Positions 6,024 through 6,160 of a stretch of 6,160 bases of DNA are shown here, in pieces; positions within the stretch are counted from its first letter, which is position 1; every line of letters starts with the position of its first letter. Under the pieces are notes generated by a model. That model made no database searches and had not been told where the DNA came from. It saw only the letters and a program-made list of their open reading frames with translations. This DNA is from Planctomycetota bacterium. Its GTDB lineage: Bacteria > Planctomycetota > Planctomycetia > Pirellulales > Thermoguttaceae. Where the stretch lies: the NCBI GenBank assembly GCA_015661985.1, contig DQVB01000716.1, positions 1 through 6,160 on the forward strand, read 5' to 3'. A program made the translations under genes and the position numbers.

Positions 6024-6160
6024 TCAGTCGCTGAGAACGGGATCGGCGGGAATGGGTTGTGGGCTTGGCTCGTCTGGGATTGTGGAAATGGTGGCCAGGA
6101 GGGGAAACGGGGGCGGCTCGGAGGGTTCATGGGGCGGGTCCGCAGGCGGGTCGGGCCGGG
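6024..6160 (-). CDS. C-terminal end of a probable minus-strand gene, partial
   Basis: A frame open from the right edge ends at the TGA at 6024-6026. The 44 visible residues are Pro-rich with scattered acidic residues, for example PADPPHEPSEPPPFP, then PDEPSPQPIPADPVLSD at the C-terminus. About 12 of 44 codons begin with G, as in real coding sequence, against about 3 of 45 in the competing minus-strand frame that stays open to 5951. It would be convergent with the coiled-coil gene. The tail looks disordered and identifies no family. The start and bulk of the gene lie outside the window, so this is a compositional argument only. Confidence 0.35.
   Translation of the reverse strand, partial: RPDPPADPPHEPSEPPPFPLLATISTIPDEPSPQPIPADPVLSD
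6101..6160 (+). other. G-rich tract with G-quadruplex potential
   Basis: Eight runs of three or more G occur on the plus strand: 6101-6104, 6109-6113, 6123-6125, 6131-6134, 6136-6138, 6148-6150, 6153-6155 and 6158-6160. The last five have loops of 1, 9, 2 and 2 nt, so several four-run combinations could fold. If the minus-strand gene is real, the pattern is partly explained by its Pro codons. Confidence 0.45.

Noticed and set aside
5951..6160. Alternative minus-strand frame open from the right edge to a TAA at 5951
   Set aside because: It is longer than the chosen frame and has slightly higher GC3, but almost no codons begin with G and the product is basic Pro/Arg/Ser-rich. The frame ending at 6024 looks more protein-like.
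6088..6160. Plus-strand gene starts at ATG 6088 (Gly-rich) or ATG 6129 (reading MGRVRRRVGP)
   Set aside because: The GGAGGG before 6129 is only 3-4 nt from the ATG and G-runs are everywhere in this tract, so the apparent ribosome site carries little weight. Too little sequence remains to judge.
5399..6160. tRNA, CRISPR array or insertion sequence in the gene-poor right end
   Set aside because: I found no T-loop with matching acceptor stem, no regularly spaced repeat beyond one 12-bp pair, and no transposase motif or terminal inverted repeats.

Overview
The window looks like chromosomal DNA of a GC-rich bacterium, most likely a planctomycete of the Pirellulales type. This is inferred from three things: the polA-coaE pairing, a CoaE P-loop of the form GGVASGKS, and a large membrane-anchored coiled-coil protein of a style common in that phylum. 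The assignment is moderately confident because no rRNA or other marker gene is present. I see no mobile element, CRISPR array, tRNA or rRNA.

Layout. The left 3.5 kb is a minus-strand housekeeping operon. polA (669-3461, a complete three-domain DNA polymerase I with 5' nuclease, proofreading and polymerase sites all intact) is followed after 22 nt by coaE (41-646, dephospho-CoA kinase, last step of CoA synthesis). A candidate promoter (3510-3539) overlaps the TTG that would give a longer polA ORF, which favours the ATG at 3461. A GC-rich hairpin lies just downstream of coaE at the window edge.

From 3462 to 3988 is a 527-nt divergent intergenic region. It carries a strong plus-strand promoter (TTGACA, 17 nt, TAGACT, at 3665-3693) about 290 nt upstream of the next start codon. 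That implies a long, probably structured leader containing a 9-bp inverted repeat.

The plus-strand gene at 3989-5398 encodes a 469-residue protein of unknown function. It has one N-terminal membrane segment, a long coiled coil, a small beta-rich domain, a region resembling a BRCT domain with a DxDxDG calcium-loop-like insertion, and an Arg/Pro/Gly-rich tail. This is the most interesting object in the window.

The last 760 nt are mostly without a convincing gene. There is a doubtful ORF with a signal-peptide-like start (5582-5995). At the right edge is what looks like the Pro/Glu/Asp-rich C-terminus of a minus-strand gene (6024 to the edge), convergent with the coiled-coil gene. The G-rich complement of that tail contains several potential G-quadruplex tracts.

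I do not see a new multi-gene system here. The best candidates for undescribed biology are the membrane-coiled-coil-BRCT-like protein and its long leader.
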